This document shows, one piece after another, positions 8,272 through 18,500 of a DNA stretch of 53,807 nucleotides. Under the pieces are notes generated by a model. The model had not been told where the DNA came from. It did not search any database and saw only the letters and a program-made list of their open reading frames with translations. A program made the translations under genes and the position numbers. The DNA is from a bacterium (GTDB lineage Bacteria > Bdellovibrionota > Bacteriovoracia > Bacteriovoracales > Bacteriovoracaceae), in NCBI GenBank assembly GCA_030425045.1, contig JAUHVL010000022.1, positions 1 through 53,807 of the forward strand, written 5' to 3'. The first letter of the stretch is position 1; the number at the start of each line of letters is the position of its first letter.

Positions 8272-8457
8272 GTGACTCATTCTAATTTTCTCGTATTTTT
8301 AATAATGTTTGTTTCTCCTCTCCTGTATTTATCCCTTGGTTTAAGACCACGTGTAGTCAAAGTCTTGTCTTTTGGGAAAGTAAATTCTTTCCGACCTCAC
8401 ACACACAAGACCTCCCTCAAATCTTTCAATAAAGTTTCTCCTCAAGAACACATATAG
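8272..8457 (+). CDS. Small single-span membrane peptide
   Basis: A 61-residue product from GTG 8272, preferred because GGGAGG lies five bases before it; an ATG at 8236 lacks a ribosome site. Residues 5-24 (NFLVFLIMFVSPLLYLSLGL) form one membrane helix, followed by a basic tail. A strong terminator 37 bases downstream supports a short independent transcript. A TTGACA at 8191-8196 may be its -35 box, but no good -10 is seen. No family is recognised. Confidence 0.5.
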   Translation: MTHSNFLVFLIMFVSPLLYLSLGLRPRVVKVLSFGKVNSFRPHTHKTSLKSFNKVSPQEHI

Positions 8458-8493
8458 TTCATCCCATCAAGGAGTATTACGGATGACAAAAAG

Positions 8494-8520
8494 CGCCTCT
8501 CAATGAGAGGCGATTTTTTT
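8494..8520 (+). terminator. Rho-independent terminator
   Basis: An 8-base stem CGCCTCTC/GAGAGGCG with an AAT loop is followed by ATTTTTTT. It closes the small membrane-peptide transcript and isolates the GT-C-like gene downstream. Confidence 0.85.
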
Positions 8521-8570
8521 ATTTGAGTAATTCATACTTTTTCAAGAGATAAGCATGTATCATAGAGATA

Positions 8571-9887
8571 ATGTCTAAAAAGTATTTAGTATTTTTCTTT
8601 GTCTTTATTGTGATTTGCCTTTTAACGCCAGTTTATTTTATGGCCGACGATTGGGAGCATCTCAATTGGTACCATCAGGGATTACCACCTTATACTTTGA
8701 TTCAACTTTTTTATCGGCATACCGGCCTTTATATAGTTCATCAGCTCTTCTTTCCTCTCTTTGCAGAGGGATACTTCTTCTTCGCAAAGATTTTGATATA
8801 TGGAATGCTGGTAAGTAGCTCTTTTTTAATCTGTGATCTTTTTATAGAAGACTTTCGATTAAAAATGAAAAACTCTTATCTTTTTATTTTGCTTCCTCTT
8901 TTTATGTCATTTGCCCCCAATCAGTACGAGTGGAATTATTGGCCTACGAATATGACCTGTATTTCCTCGATGTTTTTAATGGTTTTATGTTTTTGGCTTG
9001 AGAAGAAATATAAATACTACTCTTTAGCCTTTGTTAAAAATATTGCATATATTTTTGCAGGCTTTACTTTCGAAAGTTTAATTCCTCTTGCCGTACTTTT
9101 AGAGCTTTCTTTTATTATCTATAGAGAGAAAAGATCCTTTGAAGATATGATCAAAAAAATTCTCAACCGAACCCTTCCTTTTCTCATTATTTTTTTATTA
9201 GCGAAATATAAGATGAACTCCCTGGCGCCTTTTCCTTATGATGCGAAATGGGGATTCAAACTTCATCTTTTCCAACAGTGGTTATCAATATTTTTTTCTC
9301 ACGATTATTATAAAACGAGACATCTCACTGGGAGCGTTGTCGCTCTTTGTCTTTTGTTTCTTGTTGTGATGAGATGGAGGAAAATCGAAAAAGATTTATT
9401 CTTTAAAGAGTTATTTCTTTTCTTTGCCCTCATTGTGGGAAGTAGTTACTACTGGCTAATTCAAGATTATTCATCTCGAAGAGCACTTGGAGGACAACTT
9501 TATTTTTACTGGGGTTGGGTCTCTCTCTTTCTATTTTCAATATTAGAAAAGAGAAAAGAAGTAGGAAGGCCAATTTATAGCATAACACTTGTCTTTATCC
9601 TTTTTACTTTTATTCACCACGGGCATGTCTTTCATACAAAATATAATGAGAAGTTTGCTATTGATCGAAATGTGAAGAAAGCCAAGTCGATGTTGAAAAG
9701 TTATGAGGGCAATAGTTTTCATTTTGATGCTCATTTTCCAAGGCAGGGGATAGGGCGAGCTTGGAACTTTATCGGCGTCCGGCAACTAAATGGATTTTTA
9801 AGACATTCTTTAACAAAAGAAGAGCAGGCTAAAATTAAATTTGAAGATGCTTCACATAAAAGAAAGGTACCACCACCTCCCTTTTAA
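8571..9887 (+). CDS. Polytopic membrane protein, possible GT-C glycosyltransferase
   Basis: A 438-residue protein with about ten membrane helices. After the first helix, residues 25-30 read ADDWEH, an acidic motif at the position where GT-C enzymes (ArnT, PMT, DUF2079-like) carry their catalytic Asp/Glu in the first periplasmic loop. The C-terminal 80 residues form a soluble periplasmic tail ending in a proline run. It would transfer a sugar from a polyprenyl-phosphate donor at the outer face of the inner membrane, but the acceptor is unknown. The gene stands alone: a terminator lies before it, and a convergent gene abuts its stop with no spacer. Confidence 0.5.
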   Translation: MSKKYLVFFFVFIVICLLTPVYFMADDWEHLNWYHQGLPPYTLIQLFYRHTGLYIVHQLFFPLFAEGYFFFAKILIYGMLVSSSFLICDLFIEDFRLKMKNSYLFILLPLFMSFAPNQYEWNYWPTNMTCISSMFLMVLCFWLEKKYKYYSLAFVKNIAYIFAGFTFESLIPLAVLLELSFIIYREKRSFEDMIKKILNRTLPFLIIFLLAKYKMNSLAPFPYDAKWGFKLHLFQQWLSIFFSHDYYKTRHLTGSVVALCLLFLVVMRWRKIEKDLFFKELFLFFALIVGSSYYWLIQDYSSRRALGGQLYFYWGWVSLFLFSILEKRKEVGRPIYSITLVFILFTFIHHGHVFHTKYNEKFAIDRNVKKAKSMLKSYEGNSFHFDAHFPRQGIGRAWNFIGVRQLNGFLRHSLTKEEQAKIKFEDASHKRKVPPPPF

Positions 9888-10712
9888 TTAACCTGGAAAC
9901 TTCCCGCTGCTTAGTTTGTACTCAAAGGTAAAAACTTCATTGAAACTACCTTCGTCCATTTCATCTGAGATCCGAATCACACCATCAATATTATCAAGTA
10001 AGCCGAGAATTAAATCTAAGTGACGTTTTGATGTACGTTTGACAAAGAATTTTTTCTTATTTTTTTTGAAGTGAAGTCTGCTTTCTATTTCTCGATCCCA
10101 TTGATCTAGCTTCCCATAAATAAGGGGAATACTGGAATCGAAATCAGCGGGAGGGAAGCGTTGCTCTTTAGATATAGATTTCAATTTTCCCTCATCAAGA
10201 TCAATAACTTTCACTTCTTTAAGTTCATTAATTGCTTGGGTAATATCGCGCTTTAAATAATTCTTAAGTTCCTCTTGTGAAATGACTTTTCTAGAAAGGG
10301 TGATAATAAGAAAGATGACATAATGTTCGAAACTCTTTCCGATTGTGGCCACCTGTCTCAGTGTCAACATATTCTGCTTAACAGGAGTACTCGCCAGAGC
10401 TGGCTTTGATTCTTTTTTATTAATAAGGCTTTCATCAATTGAGACTTGCTGTTGTTCGAAGATAAATTTCTGCTCAGGAAAAAGCTCTGAGCAATAAGAC
10501 ATAACTAAGTTCTTAGCCGAGTCATCACTTAAGAAAGAAGCGATTTCTTGAACAACTTTATGAGAGGGAAATGCTGAACCGGATTCCATTCTCGTAAAAT
10601 AAGAATAGTTAAAAGAAAGTTCTCTCTTGCTACTAATGAATTCATAAAAAGACTTTGCGCTTTTATAACCATTGGCTTTTCTCAAGAATTTCAACGAGTC
10701 GGCAAAGTTCAT
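9888..10712 (-). CDS. XRE-like regulator with C-terminal effector domain
   Basis: A 274-residue protein. Residues 3-70 match a loose helix-turn-helix (LKFLRKANGYKSAKSFYEF, then SYFTRMESGSAFPSHKVVQE), as in the short XRE regulators common in Bdellovibrio-type bacteria. A linker at 85-115 precedes a C-terminal winged-helix-like part (SQEELKNYLKRDITQAINEL) and a mixed domain, resembling the DUF4423 architecture but not clearly that family. No strong ribosome site is seen. It is divergent from the secreted-protein gene at 10807 and could regulate it. Confidence 0.6.
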   Translation of the reverse strand: MNFADSLKFLRKANGYKSAKSFYEFISSKRELSFNYSYFTRMESGSAFPSHKVVQEIASFLSDDSAKNLVMSYCSELFPEQKFIFEQQQVSIDESLINKKESKPALASTPVKQNMLTLRQVATIGKSFEHYVIFLIITLSRKVISQEELKNYLKRDITQAINELKEVKVIDLDEGKLKSISKEQRFPPADFDSSIPLIYGKLDQWDREIESRLHFKKNKKKFFVKRTSKRHLDLILGLLDNIDGVIRISDEMDEGSFNEVFTFEYKLSSGKFPG

Positions 10713-10806
10713 ATGTTTACTATCGGTAAAATGTTTAAAATCTTTAACATTGTAAATTTCTCTGGAAATGGTAAATAAAGTCTCGTTGATTTAGAACTGA
10801 GGAATT

Positions 10807-11223
10807 ATGAAGCACTTACTACTTATTTTATCACTACTGTTTATTGTTGGAGCTGAGGCTTATAGAGGTGATATCAAAACAATACACGAAGTAGAAGATG
10901 GCTTTATGGCTGGTTTAACAAACAGTTACCACAGAGCTGATAGATGGGTTGGTTTAAAGAATGAAGGTCTACTTAAGACAACAGAGGTAGATGTTCTTCT
11001 CGATAGTAATTCTGGTGAATATAAGATTAGGTTAGTTCAGTGCCAAAAAGATATTCTAGCTGGAAAAACCGACATTGAAGGTAAGATGCCTTGTGCGGAT
11101 ATCTTTAGAAATACCATCAATAGATTTTTGAAAAGTTATAACGGTTCAGTCGCAGATACCGTTGTAAAGTCTGCATTGAAAGTCCTGAAAAATGAAACTA
11201 AGGGCTACACTGTAGAGAGATAA
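10807..11223 (+). CDS. Small secreted protein of unknown function
   Basis: A 138-residue exported protein with signal peptide residues 1-18 (ending EA-YRG) and GAGG five bases before the ATG. The mature domain is about 120 residues with one possible disulfide (VQCQKD, MPCADI). No homologous family is recognised. It is divergent from the XRE-like gene at 9888-10712 and followed by a strong terminator at 11296-11338, so it forms its own transcription unit. Confidence 0.7.
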   Translation: MKHLLLILSLLFIVGAEAYRGDIKTIHEVEDGFMAGLTNSYHRADRWVGLKNEGLLKTTEVDVLLDSNSGEYKIRLVQCQKDILAGKTDIEGKMPCADIFRNTINRFLKSYNGSVADTVVKSALKVLKNETKGYTVER

Positions 11224-11295
11224 ACTTTGTTTGTTGGGAAGTAGAGTTTCTTGTGTCCCTCTCTGCTTCCCTTCCCCCTTTGAAGCTAAAGAAAG

Positions 11296-11338
11296 CATTG
11301 AAAAGCCGAATTCCCCCTCGGCTTTTCAATGTTTTTTT
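11296..11338 (+). terminator. Rho-independent terminator
   Basis: A perfect 14-base stem CATTGAAAAGCCGA/TCGGCTTTTCAATG with an 8-base loop is followed by TTTTTTT. It ends the 10807-11223 transcript and shows that the open frame running back from 11384 through this hairpin is not translated. Confidence 0.9.
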
Positions 11339-11383
11339 GTTAATAACCGATATTGTTTAAGAAATGGGATCGAAAACAGCATA

Positions 11384-12220
11384 ATGAGACATTTTTTACT
11401 TTTACTATTTATCGTAACGTCACTGAATTCTCAGGCAAGTTGTGTCTCTAAGTTACTCAAAATATTTAAACCAGCTCAAGAAACTTCTGAAGAAGCCTTT
11501 GATGAGTCTAGACGAAGCTTTCTTAGAGGTGGTGCTGCTGCCGTTGCGGTAGCTGCAGCTCCTGGCGGACTTGTAAAAGTTGCTTCCGCGGCTGTAAACG
11601 AAGCTGTTAATAGAACGGCCCTGCTCAGAAGAGCAGCACAGATGAGAAATGGTGTGAACGTTTCCGGTATGGGAGATTATGCTGGATCACTAGAGAGAGC
11701 AGCATCTCAAGCGGACTTTTCAGGAGTAGGAGAAATTCTTCAAAGAAGAGCGCAAATGTTAAGTGAAAGGTTATCAAAGGGGAGTGATCTCTTTAGCAAA
11801 CTTCCCGAGAGGATTATCACTGAAGGTCAAAGACCTGATTTGAGAACCGTTCTCAATAGTCCTAATTATCAAGCACGTATTCAGCGATCGTTGCGATCTG
11901 CGAGAACCAGTACTCTCATTACAGTAAAAGAAGAAGTGACAGCGACAAGAGAAGAGTTGATGCAACTTATTTTAGAAAATCAAAATTTAAGCATTCAGGC
12001 TTTTGCTGATAATAATATGGCGCTCGCTCAAGTACTATTTGAAATGGACACTATTCTTTTGAGTCAATGGAAACAAACATTGGAAGAAACAAAAATGGCT
12101 TATCAAGAACATAGTGAATTGGTCCCTAGTTTAAACACACTTCTCGATGAATATATTGAGGAGGTCGATCAAGTGCTTCGTTACCTAGAAGATCCTCAAG
12201 CCGATGAAGCTGTGGAGTGA
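11384..12220 (+). CDS. Exported protein with a Sec-type leader and an internal Tat-like motif
   Basis: A 278-residue product. ATG 11384 is chosen because the frame upstream runs through a terminator hairpin and because MRHFLLLLFIVTSLNSQA is a good signal peptide. Unexpectedly, about 45 residues in, SRRSFLRGGAAAVAVAAAP has the form of a twin-arginine signal (S-R-R-x-F-L-R plus an Ala-rich segment). The remaining 190 residues are helical, rich in Arg, Glu and Gln and probably coiled. Either leader could act; the Ala-rich stretch could also be an internal membrane anchor. No enzymatic domain is visible. It lies upstream of a papain-like protease gene. Confidence 0.6.
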   Translation: MRHFLLLLFIVTSLNSQASCVSKLLKIFKPAQETSEEAFDESRRSFLRGGAAAVAVAAAPGGLVKVASAAVNEAVNRTALLRRAAQMRNGVNVSGMGDYAGSLERAASQADFSGVGEILQRRAQMLSERLSKGSDLFSKLPERIITEGQRPDLRTVLNSPNYQARIQRSLRSARTSTLITVKEEVTATREELMQLILENQNLSIQAFADNNMALAQVLFEMDTILLSQWKQTLEETKMAYQEHSELVPSLNTLLDEYIEEVDQVLRYLEDPQADEAVE

Positions 12221-12339
12221 CCACAAAGCTTGTCTTGTTAAAATCATCTATCCCTTTGAAAGTTCGTTAATATACTAGTTTGTTTAGTGATATTAGTAAG
12301 TTGGCTTATACTTTTATCAATATTATCCGATAAATTTTT

Positions 12340-13728
12340 ATGAGATTACGAATGATAAAGGTCGTCCTTACTCTACTTATTATTTTCAATTGGAGTTGCT
12401 TTTCACAAGGGAAAGAACAACAGCGTACGTTAGCAACATGTACTTCGGCTGAGGAAGGCTTTGAAGCAATTAATACCAAACTCAACGAGCAAGCTTCATT
12501 TCGTGATGTAGAATTTTTAAGTGATTTTAATCGTTTCGATGAAACGTGCCAGGCACTTATTCAGACTCATCCCGAGTTTCAAGGTTTTTTAAATGAAGTC
12601 ATTCGTTTATCTGAACAAGCTTATAGTGCACAAGAGAATAATCTAAATTTTGATCTAACAAGTTTGGAAAGACTTCATTCAATGAGAGGAACAGAACTCT
12701 CTGAAGAATTTACGAGTTCTGTGAATGAGCGAATGGAAGAGGCACGAAATAATTGTGGCCCAATCGATAGAAGATCTGAAATGCCACCTGTAAGAAATCA
12801 AGGAAATGTAAATTGGTGTTACGCTTATACGGCGGCAGATTTGGTAGGTCATCGTATTGGTGAGCATATCTCAGCTTTTGATATGGCCTTAAATTATAAC
12901 GGATCTGTGAATGTATCGTTGTACTCACAAGCTTTATTCAGACCTTCAAGACCAACGGCTGCGAGTAGTAACCAAGAGGGGGAACAACCTCGAGGTATTA
13001 TTCAAGAATATATAACTCGATTACAGCAAGCTCATGATAGAACTCAAAGTGTTTTTGACCGAGAGTATGGCTTCTCCCAAGGGGCCATTGAGGCTACTCG
13101 CTTTATGGGGTTTTGTCGTGAAGCGGATCTTCCATCAGATACCGTGGAGTCTCGTTCTCTAGCTGAGTTATTAGAAAATATAACGGCTTTTGAGGATGAA
13201 GTTGAAGCATTAGAGAGTCGAGATAATGCAGATTATTTAGCTTTAGCTTTTTGTATGGAAAATGCAGAGTTGATGGGACAATTTCTTCCCGGAGTTCCCT
13301 TAAGTGAAGTAGCCGAGGCAACCAGGAGTCTTTCAACATCAGCTTACTTTAGACAAATTGTGAATAGACAATGTGAAAATAGAATTCAATTTAATCAAGA
13401 AAGTGTTTTTCAAACATCTGTTCAGTTTCCTGATGGTGAACTTACCTCTCAGCTTGATCAAGTGTTAAATAGCGGCCAAGTCGTGGGCATACTTTATAGT
13501 ATGGGGATGATTAGTCATAATGGTAGTGGGAACCATGTTTCTTCTGTTGTGGGAAGACGTTGGGATGAGAACTCTCGTAGTTGTCGCTATCTCGTTCGCA
13601 ATTCATGGGGCGAAGGTTGTCATCATTATACGAGCAATATTGAATGTAATCCGCAAACAGATTCAGGACACTTCTGGGTAAGTAGAGAAGACCTTAATGA
13701 GCACCTCCATCGCATCACTCATTTTTAA
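12340..13728 (+). CDS. Secreted papain-fold (C1-like) cysteine peptidase
   Basis: A 462-residue exported protein with a hydrophobic leader at 5-22. The C1 triad can be read: Gln154 (oxyanion) and Cys160 in RNQGNVNWCYAYTAADL, His399 in GNHVSSVVG, and Asn421 in LVRNSWGEGC. This is the C1A/bleomycin-hydrolase-like arrangement with a 130-residue N-terminal pro or helper region. Residues 180-380 carry a large acidic insertion. Expected to cleave proteins outside the cytoplasm, consistent with a predatory or protein-degrading life style (inference). A start at ATG 12352 is possible. Confidence 0.85.
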   Translation: MRLRMIKVVLTLLIIFNWSCFSQGKEQQRTLATCTSAEEGFEAINTKLNEQASFRDVEFLSDFNRFDETCQALIQTHPEFQGFLNEVIRLSEQAYSAQENNLNFDLTSLERLHSMRGTELSEEFTSSVNERMEEARNNCGPIDRRSEMPPVRNQGNVNWCYAYTAADLVGHRIGEHISAFDMALNYNGSVNVSLYSQALFRPSRPTAASSNQEGEQPRGIIQEYITRLQQAHDRTQSVFDREYGFSQGAIEATRFMGFCREADLPSDTVESRSLAELLENITAFEDEVEALESRDNADYLALAFCMENAELMGQFLPGVPLSEVAEATRSLSTSAYFRQIVNRQCENRIQFNQESVFQTSVQFPDGELTSQLDQVLNSGQVVGILYSMGMISHNGSGNHVSSVVGRRWDENSRSCRYLVRNSWGEGCHHYTSNIECNPQTDSGHFWVSREDLNEHLHRITHF

Positions 13729-13730
13729 AA

Positions 13731-14044
13731 AAGATTGAGAAGAAGGATAAGCCGGATTCTGTCGTTGAAGCATCATTCATCTTGGCCTAGTGTTGCCACT
13801 AAGCTCATGCGCTCTACCCGTTCTCTCTAGCTGGCCGCCTTCTGGTTTGACCCGTCGAGAACCTATTTGAGCTTGCACCACGTAGAGTTTACCTGATTTC
13901 ACTACAGCTTAACCTGTACATTCTTTCTGTTGCACTTGTCCTCACCTCACGATGGATGGGCGTTACCCACTACGCTGCCATACGGTGTCCGGACTTTCCT
14001 CTAGTAGGAGAACCTACCAGCGATGCCTTCTCCTTCTCAATCTT
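13731..14044 (-). ncRNA. rnpB: RNase P RNA component
   Basis: On the minus strand, near the 5' end, GAGGAAAGTCCGGAC is the conserved P4 5' strand, and ACAGAATCCGGCTTAT near the 3' end is its partner; GATGAATG and GTGCAACAGAAAG are other universal blocks. The 5' end AAGATTGAGAAGGA pairs with the 3' end TCCTTCTTCTCAATCTT as helix P1, followed by TTTTTT, so P1 may double as a terminator. About 314 bases is shorter than the 377 bases of the E. coli type A RNA, implying reduced peripheral helices. Ends are estimated from P1. Confidence 0.93.
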
Positions 14045-14160
14045 AATTCGTTTATGCACCATGTCTTATTTCCTGTCAAGATTGTCTAAAGTTTAAGATT
14101 CGGCATGGGCATACGCTGGAGAAGTAGGTATATATATGTGGTCAAAAATTTGGAGTTCCC

Positions 14161-15573
14161 ATGAAAACTATCAGTTTACTGCTTTTCATTTTTATCAGTG
14201 CTAGTTTACAGGCCAATTTTAAAAAAATTGCCGACGAATGGGATCAGCAAAATATCAATCTTATTGATAGCCGTACTCAAGTAGACCTAAAACGTTATGA
14301 TTATGAAAGAGTGGATCTTCAGCGAACTTGGAATTTAAATTACGAATATAATTTTAGTGATAGTGATAAAGAAAATAGTCCCAGTGCTTTTATTCCGGTC
14401 TCATCAAAGTCTGATTACCATAACCTCTCTTTAACAAAAGATTTTTTCTGGGGGGGATCACTTGCTTTTAATAATTATCTAAGTTCGACGGATTTTGGAA
14501 CATCCTCTTCCTTGGCCATTCCAAAATTTTATCAATTTAATCAGGGTTTTACATACAGCCAAAGTCTTGGTGCCGATTTTCTTGGACGGCTTTATCGAAA
14601 AGAAAAAGATATTGCTAGTGAGAATGTAAACTTAGCTAAACTCGAATACGATGAAAAAAGAGAAGAAGGTCTTTTTAATTTATTAAATCAATATACTCGC
14701 GCCAGTTTAACGAAATCGTTGATAACATTTCAAAAAGAAGCAAAAGTCAGAGCAGATAAAAGATTAAACCTCATTCGAAAATGGGTACGTGATGGACTTC
14801 GTGAGAGAGTTGATCTTTTTCAAGCTCAGGCAGCGGCATTGGCTGCACAAGAGAACGTCAAAATTGCGATGATCGATCTCGATAAAGCACTTCAAAGTCT
14901 TGGAACTTCTTTACATCGTGATGTTAAAGAGAGAGAGGTTGATCCTCTTGCTGAAAAAGAAAATGTTCTTAAAAATAAAAACCTTGAAGCGAAAGAGAAT
15001 AAAAACTTAAAAGTTTTAAAAAGCAGAATGAGAATTTTTAATAAGCGTTTATCTCAAGCAGAGGATGGAGTGATGCCATCTATTTTGTTAACACTTGGAT
15101 GGAACTCAAACGACTACGATGCTGATCGCTCAACGGCTTTTTCTAATGGCCGGTTTATGGAGGATCATGATGAGAAACTTGTTAAGTTAACAGTGTCATG
15201 GCCTTTGGGATCTCTGGCAAAAAAAGTAGAAAAAGAACAAGCGGCGATCAATTACAATCTTGCACAAAAAAGATTCGAAAAATACTCAAGTGATGTTGTG
15301 GAAATTAGAGAAAGCTTAAAAAACCAACTTTATATCTTAGAGAAAAACATTGCTTCCATTAAAAATAGAGTTGAACTGAATAAGAAATCACTGAAAGAAT
15401 ATAATCGACTTTATAATCGTGGTCGTGCAGACCTCGATCAAGTGATTAGAGCTGAAGAAACACTTATCAACTCAGAAATAAGTCTTATTAGACAACAAGC
15501 TGAATTCGAACAACGTTTTGGAGAGTTAAGTTACTTAAATGGAACACTTATCTCGACAGTATTGGAAGACTAA
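14161..15573 (+). CDS. TolC-family outer-membrane efflux protein
   Basis: A 470-residue exported protein with signal peptide 1-18 (ending LQA). The body shows the OEP pattern of long amphipathic helices: residues 155-255 (ENVNLAKLEYDEKREEGLFN, later REEVDLFQAQAAALAAQENV-like helices) and 330-470 (NKKSLKEYNRLYNRGRADLD, a TolC repeat signature). It would form the outer-membrane duct of an efflux system. It is separated from the RND gene by zero bases, the GTG start following directly on its TAA, so the two are translated together. Confidence 0.88.
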   Translation: MKTISLLLFIFISASLQANFKKIADEWDQQNINLIDSRTQVDLKRYDYERVDLQRTWNLNYEYNFSDSDKENSPSAFIPVSSKSDYHNLSLTKDFFWGGSLAFNNYLSSTDFGTSSSLAIPKFYQFNQGFTYSQSLGADFLGRLYRKEKDIASENVNLAKLEYDEKREEGLFNLLNQYTRASLTKSLITFQKEAKVRADKRLNLIRKWVRDGLRERVDLFQAQAAALAAQENVKIAMIDLDKALQSLGTSLHRDVKEREVDPLAEKENVLKNKNLEAKENKNLKVLKSRMRIFNKRLSQAEDGVMPSILLTLGWNSNDYDADRSTAFSNGRFMEDHDEKLVKLTVSWPLGSLAKKVEKEQAAINYNLAQKRFEKYSSDVVEIRESLKNQLYILEKNIASIKNRVELNKKSLKEYNRLYNRGRADLDQVIRAEETLINSEISLIRQQAEFEQRFGELSYLNGTLISTVLED

Positions 15574-18500
15574 GTGAGAAAGCTGATCGACTTTTTTATT
15601 GAGCGTTCACTACTGGTGAATCTCTTTACCGTTATGGTCCTCTTAATTGGATCCCTTTCTCTTTACCTTTTAAAGAAAGAAACATTTCCGCAAGTTGATT
15701 TTGACGTAATTGTGATCACCACACCGTACCCAGGCTCTTCGGCAGAGGATGTCGAAAAACTGGTGACGATACCAATTGAAAGAAAACTTAAAGGCATTGG
15801 CGGAATAAAAACGACAAACGCCCTTTCTACTGAGAACTCATCAATTATCTATTTAGAAGTTGAAGCTGATAACGATCTCGACCAAGTTTTAAATGATGTA
15901 AAAAATGAAGTTGATACTGTAAATGATCTTCCTGACGACGTCGAAGTTCCCATTATTAGAAGTATTAATAATAAACTCCGGGGTGTCATGAAAATTACGT
16001 TGACCGGTGGAACCTACGACGAGCTTCGCTTTTTTTCTAAAAAGCTGAGAGATAAACTTGAAGTTTTGCCGGGGATTGCTGACATCTCCTTACCTGGATA
16101 TCAAGTCGATGAAATTAGAGTTGAATTAGATGCTAACAAATTAAGTCGTTATGAAGTTACAGTTAGTGATGTTTTTAATGCCTTAAAGCAGCGAAATCTA
16201 AATCTATCTTCCGGTAGCATCAAAGGGAAAGCCGGAGATATTTTTGTTCGGACTCAAGCTGAATTTGAAAGTCTCGACGAGATTGAAGCAGTGGTTGTTC
16301 GTTCGAACACTTCTGGAAGTAAGGTGACGATCTCCGATATTGGAAAGGTTGTGAGAGGTCCTGCCGAGGGAACGACATTACAGCGCGCCAATGGAAAAAG
16401 AGCTGTTTTCCTCGATATTAAAATTCAAGAAAATGCTGATATTTTAACCAGTACCAGATTAATAAAAGCAAAGAATGAGCAGTTTTTTAAAGATCAAGAT
16501 CATCAAAAGTTTACCTATCATTACACAGACGATTCTTCGTATTACGTAAAAAGAAGACTTAATATTTTAAAAGATAATGGGTTCATTGGAATAGGGCTTG
16601 TTTTTATTTGTTTACTCTTTTTTCTCAACTTTAGAACATCATTTGTTACATCTCTTGGGGCACCGATCGCTTTTATGTCCGCCTTTATTGTGATGGGGAT
16701 GACAGGAGTCTCCGTTAATCTTATCTCCATGTTTGCCTTAATTCTTGTGCTGGGTATGTTGGTTGATGACGCCATTATTGTTTCGGAGCAGTTTTATCAA
16801 AAGCTTGAGCAGGGTATGGAGCCTAAAGAGGCGGCTAAGCAAGCAAGTTATGAAACCATAAAACCCGTGACCACAACCATTTTAACCACCATTGTCGCCT
16901 TTGGTTCTCTCTTTTTCATGGGAGGAATCATGGGTAAGTTTCTGTGGTCTGTTCCGGCAGTGGTGATTATCTGCTTACTCGCTTCTCTTTTTGAATGTTA
17001 TTTTATTCTCCCTTCTCACCTTGCTGACTTTTGTAAATTATCAAAGAATCACAGCGGGAGAAGATGGTATGACACGCTTACTGATTTTTATGTGAAGTCC
17101 CTTCAGTTTTTTATAAAAGCACCTTGGTCCGTTCTTTTTGTGTTTGGTGGAATTCTGATCGGCTCTTTTGTACTAGCAGCAAAAAAGATGGATTTTGAAT
17201 TATTTCCCGGTGACGATGTGAGAACCGTTTTTATTCAAATGAAAGGAGAGGTCGGAACTCCTTTTGATGTGACAAACGAAGCAGTTAGAAAATTAGAAGA
17301 GATTGCCATCTCAGAAGTTAAAAAAATTGAACTCGATCAAATTCGCTCTCAAGTAGGTGTTCTGGTTGGAGATCAAGGAAATAAAACTGGTGATCATTAT
17401 GGCTCTGTTATTGTTTACTTAACTCCTCCCGGTGATAGAGAGCGATCTACTGATGAAATCATTGATGCGATTGTTGAGCCGGCCAAAAGTATTGTGCCTA
17501 ATTTTGTCGTGACGGTTAAAAAACAACAAGGGGGACCACCAAAAGGGAAGCCCGTTGATATTGAGCTGACAGCCGACAACTTAGATACTTTGCGATTGGT
17601 ATCGAAAGAAGTACGAGATGAATTAGAAAAAGTACCTGGTGTTACTAGCACTGAGATCGACTTCGAAGAGGGAAAAAAGCAATACCTCGTTAAAGTTAAT
17701 GATACTGAAGCAAGAAGATTAGGGCTTAGTACATCTCAAATTGCATTAGAGTTTAGGCGTTTTCTTTCCGGTGATGCGGTAACAGAGATTAGAGAATCTG
17801 ATGAAGATATTGAAATCAAGATTTACCCTATCGCTGAGCAAAGAGGGAGTTTAGATACTCTTGGCAAGCTTTATATTAGTAATGCCCAAGGACGCTTAAT
17901 TCCTATGAATAAAGTGGTGTCTTTTGAAGAAAAGCCTGGCGCTTTTGTTATTCGAAGACAAGATCGTAAAAGAATTATTTCTGTTTCAGCTTCTCTTGAT
18001 AAAACAAAAGCAACCCCTGTTAGTGTTGCCAATGATATGAAGCCTAAGATTGAAAAAATCATTGAAGATCATCCTGACGTGGCCTTCTTATTTGGTGGAG
18101 AAAATAAAGACACAAAAGAGTCGATGATGAGATTAGGTAAGTCTGCTTTAATCTCTTTGTCGTGTATTTTTCTTATTTTGGTTTTTCTCTTTAATAATTT
18201 TCGTCATCCCGCTGTGGTCATGAGTGCGATTCCACTAGGGTTTATTGGTGTTATCTGGGCTTTCTTTGTTGCCAATCAAGCACTTGGCTTTATGGCCATG
18301 ATGGGAGTTGTGGGACTTGTCGGAGTGGTGGTGAACGACTCAATTGTTCTCGTCAATTTTATTAATGTAAAAAGAAAAGAAGAGGATGATTTAATCTCAG
18401 CTGTTATTGCTGCAGCAAAAAGCCGATTTCGCGCTGTCATTTTAACAACATTTACAACCGTTGCTGGTTTACTTCCCATTGCTCATCCCACCGTTTCGAA

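Noticed and set aside
8483-8506. Tiny frame MTKSASQ with a GGAGT-like site running into the terminator hairpin
   Set aside because: Only seven codons; a leader peptide for attenuation is imaginable, but no target codons or alternate hairpin are seen.
11231-11383. N-terminal extension of the Tat-motif protein
   Set aside because: It would run through a perfect 14-base terminator stem with a T-run, so it cannot be part of the translated gene.
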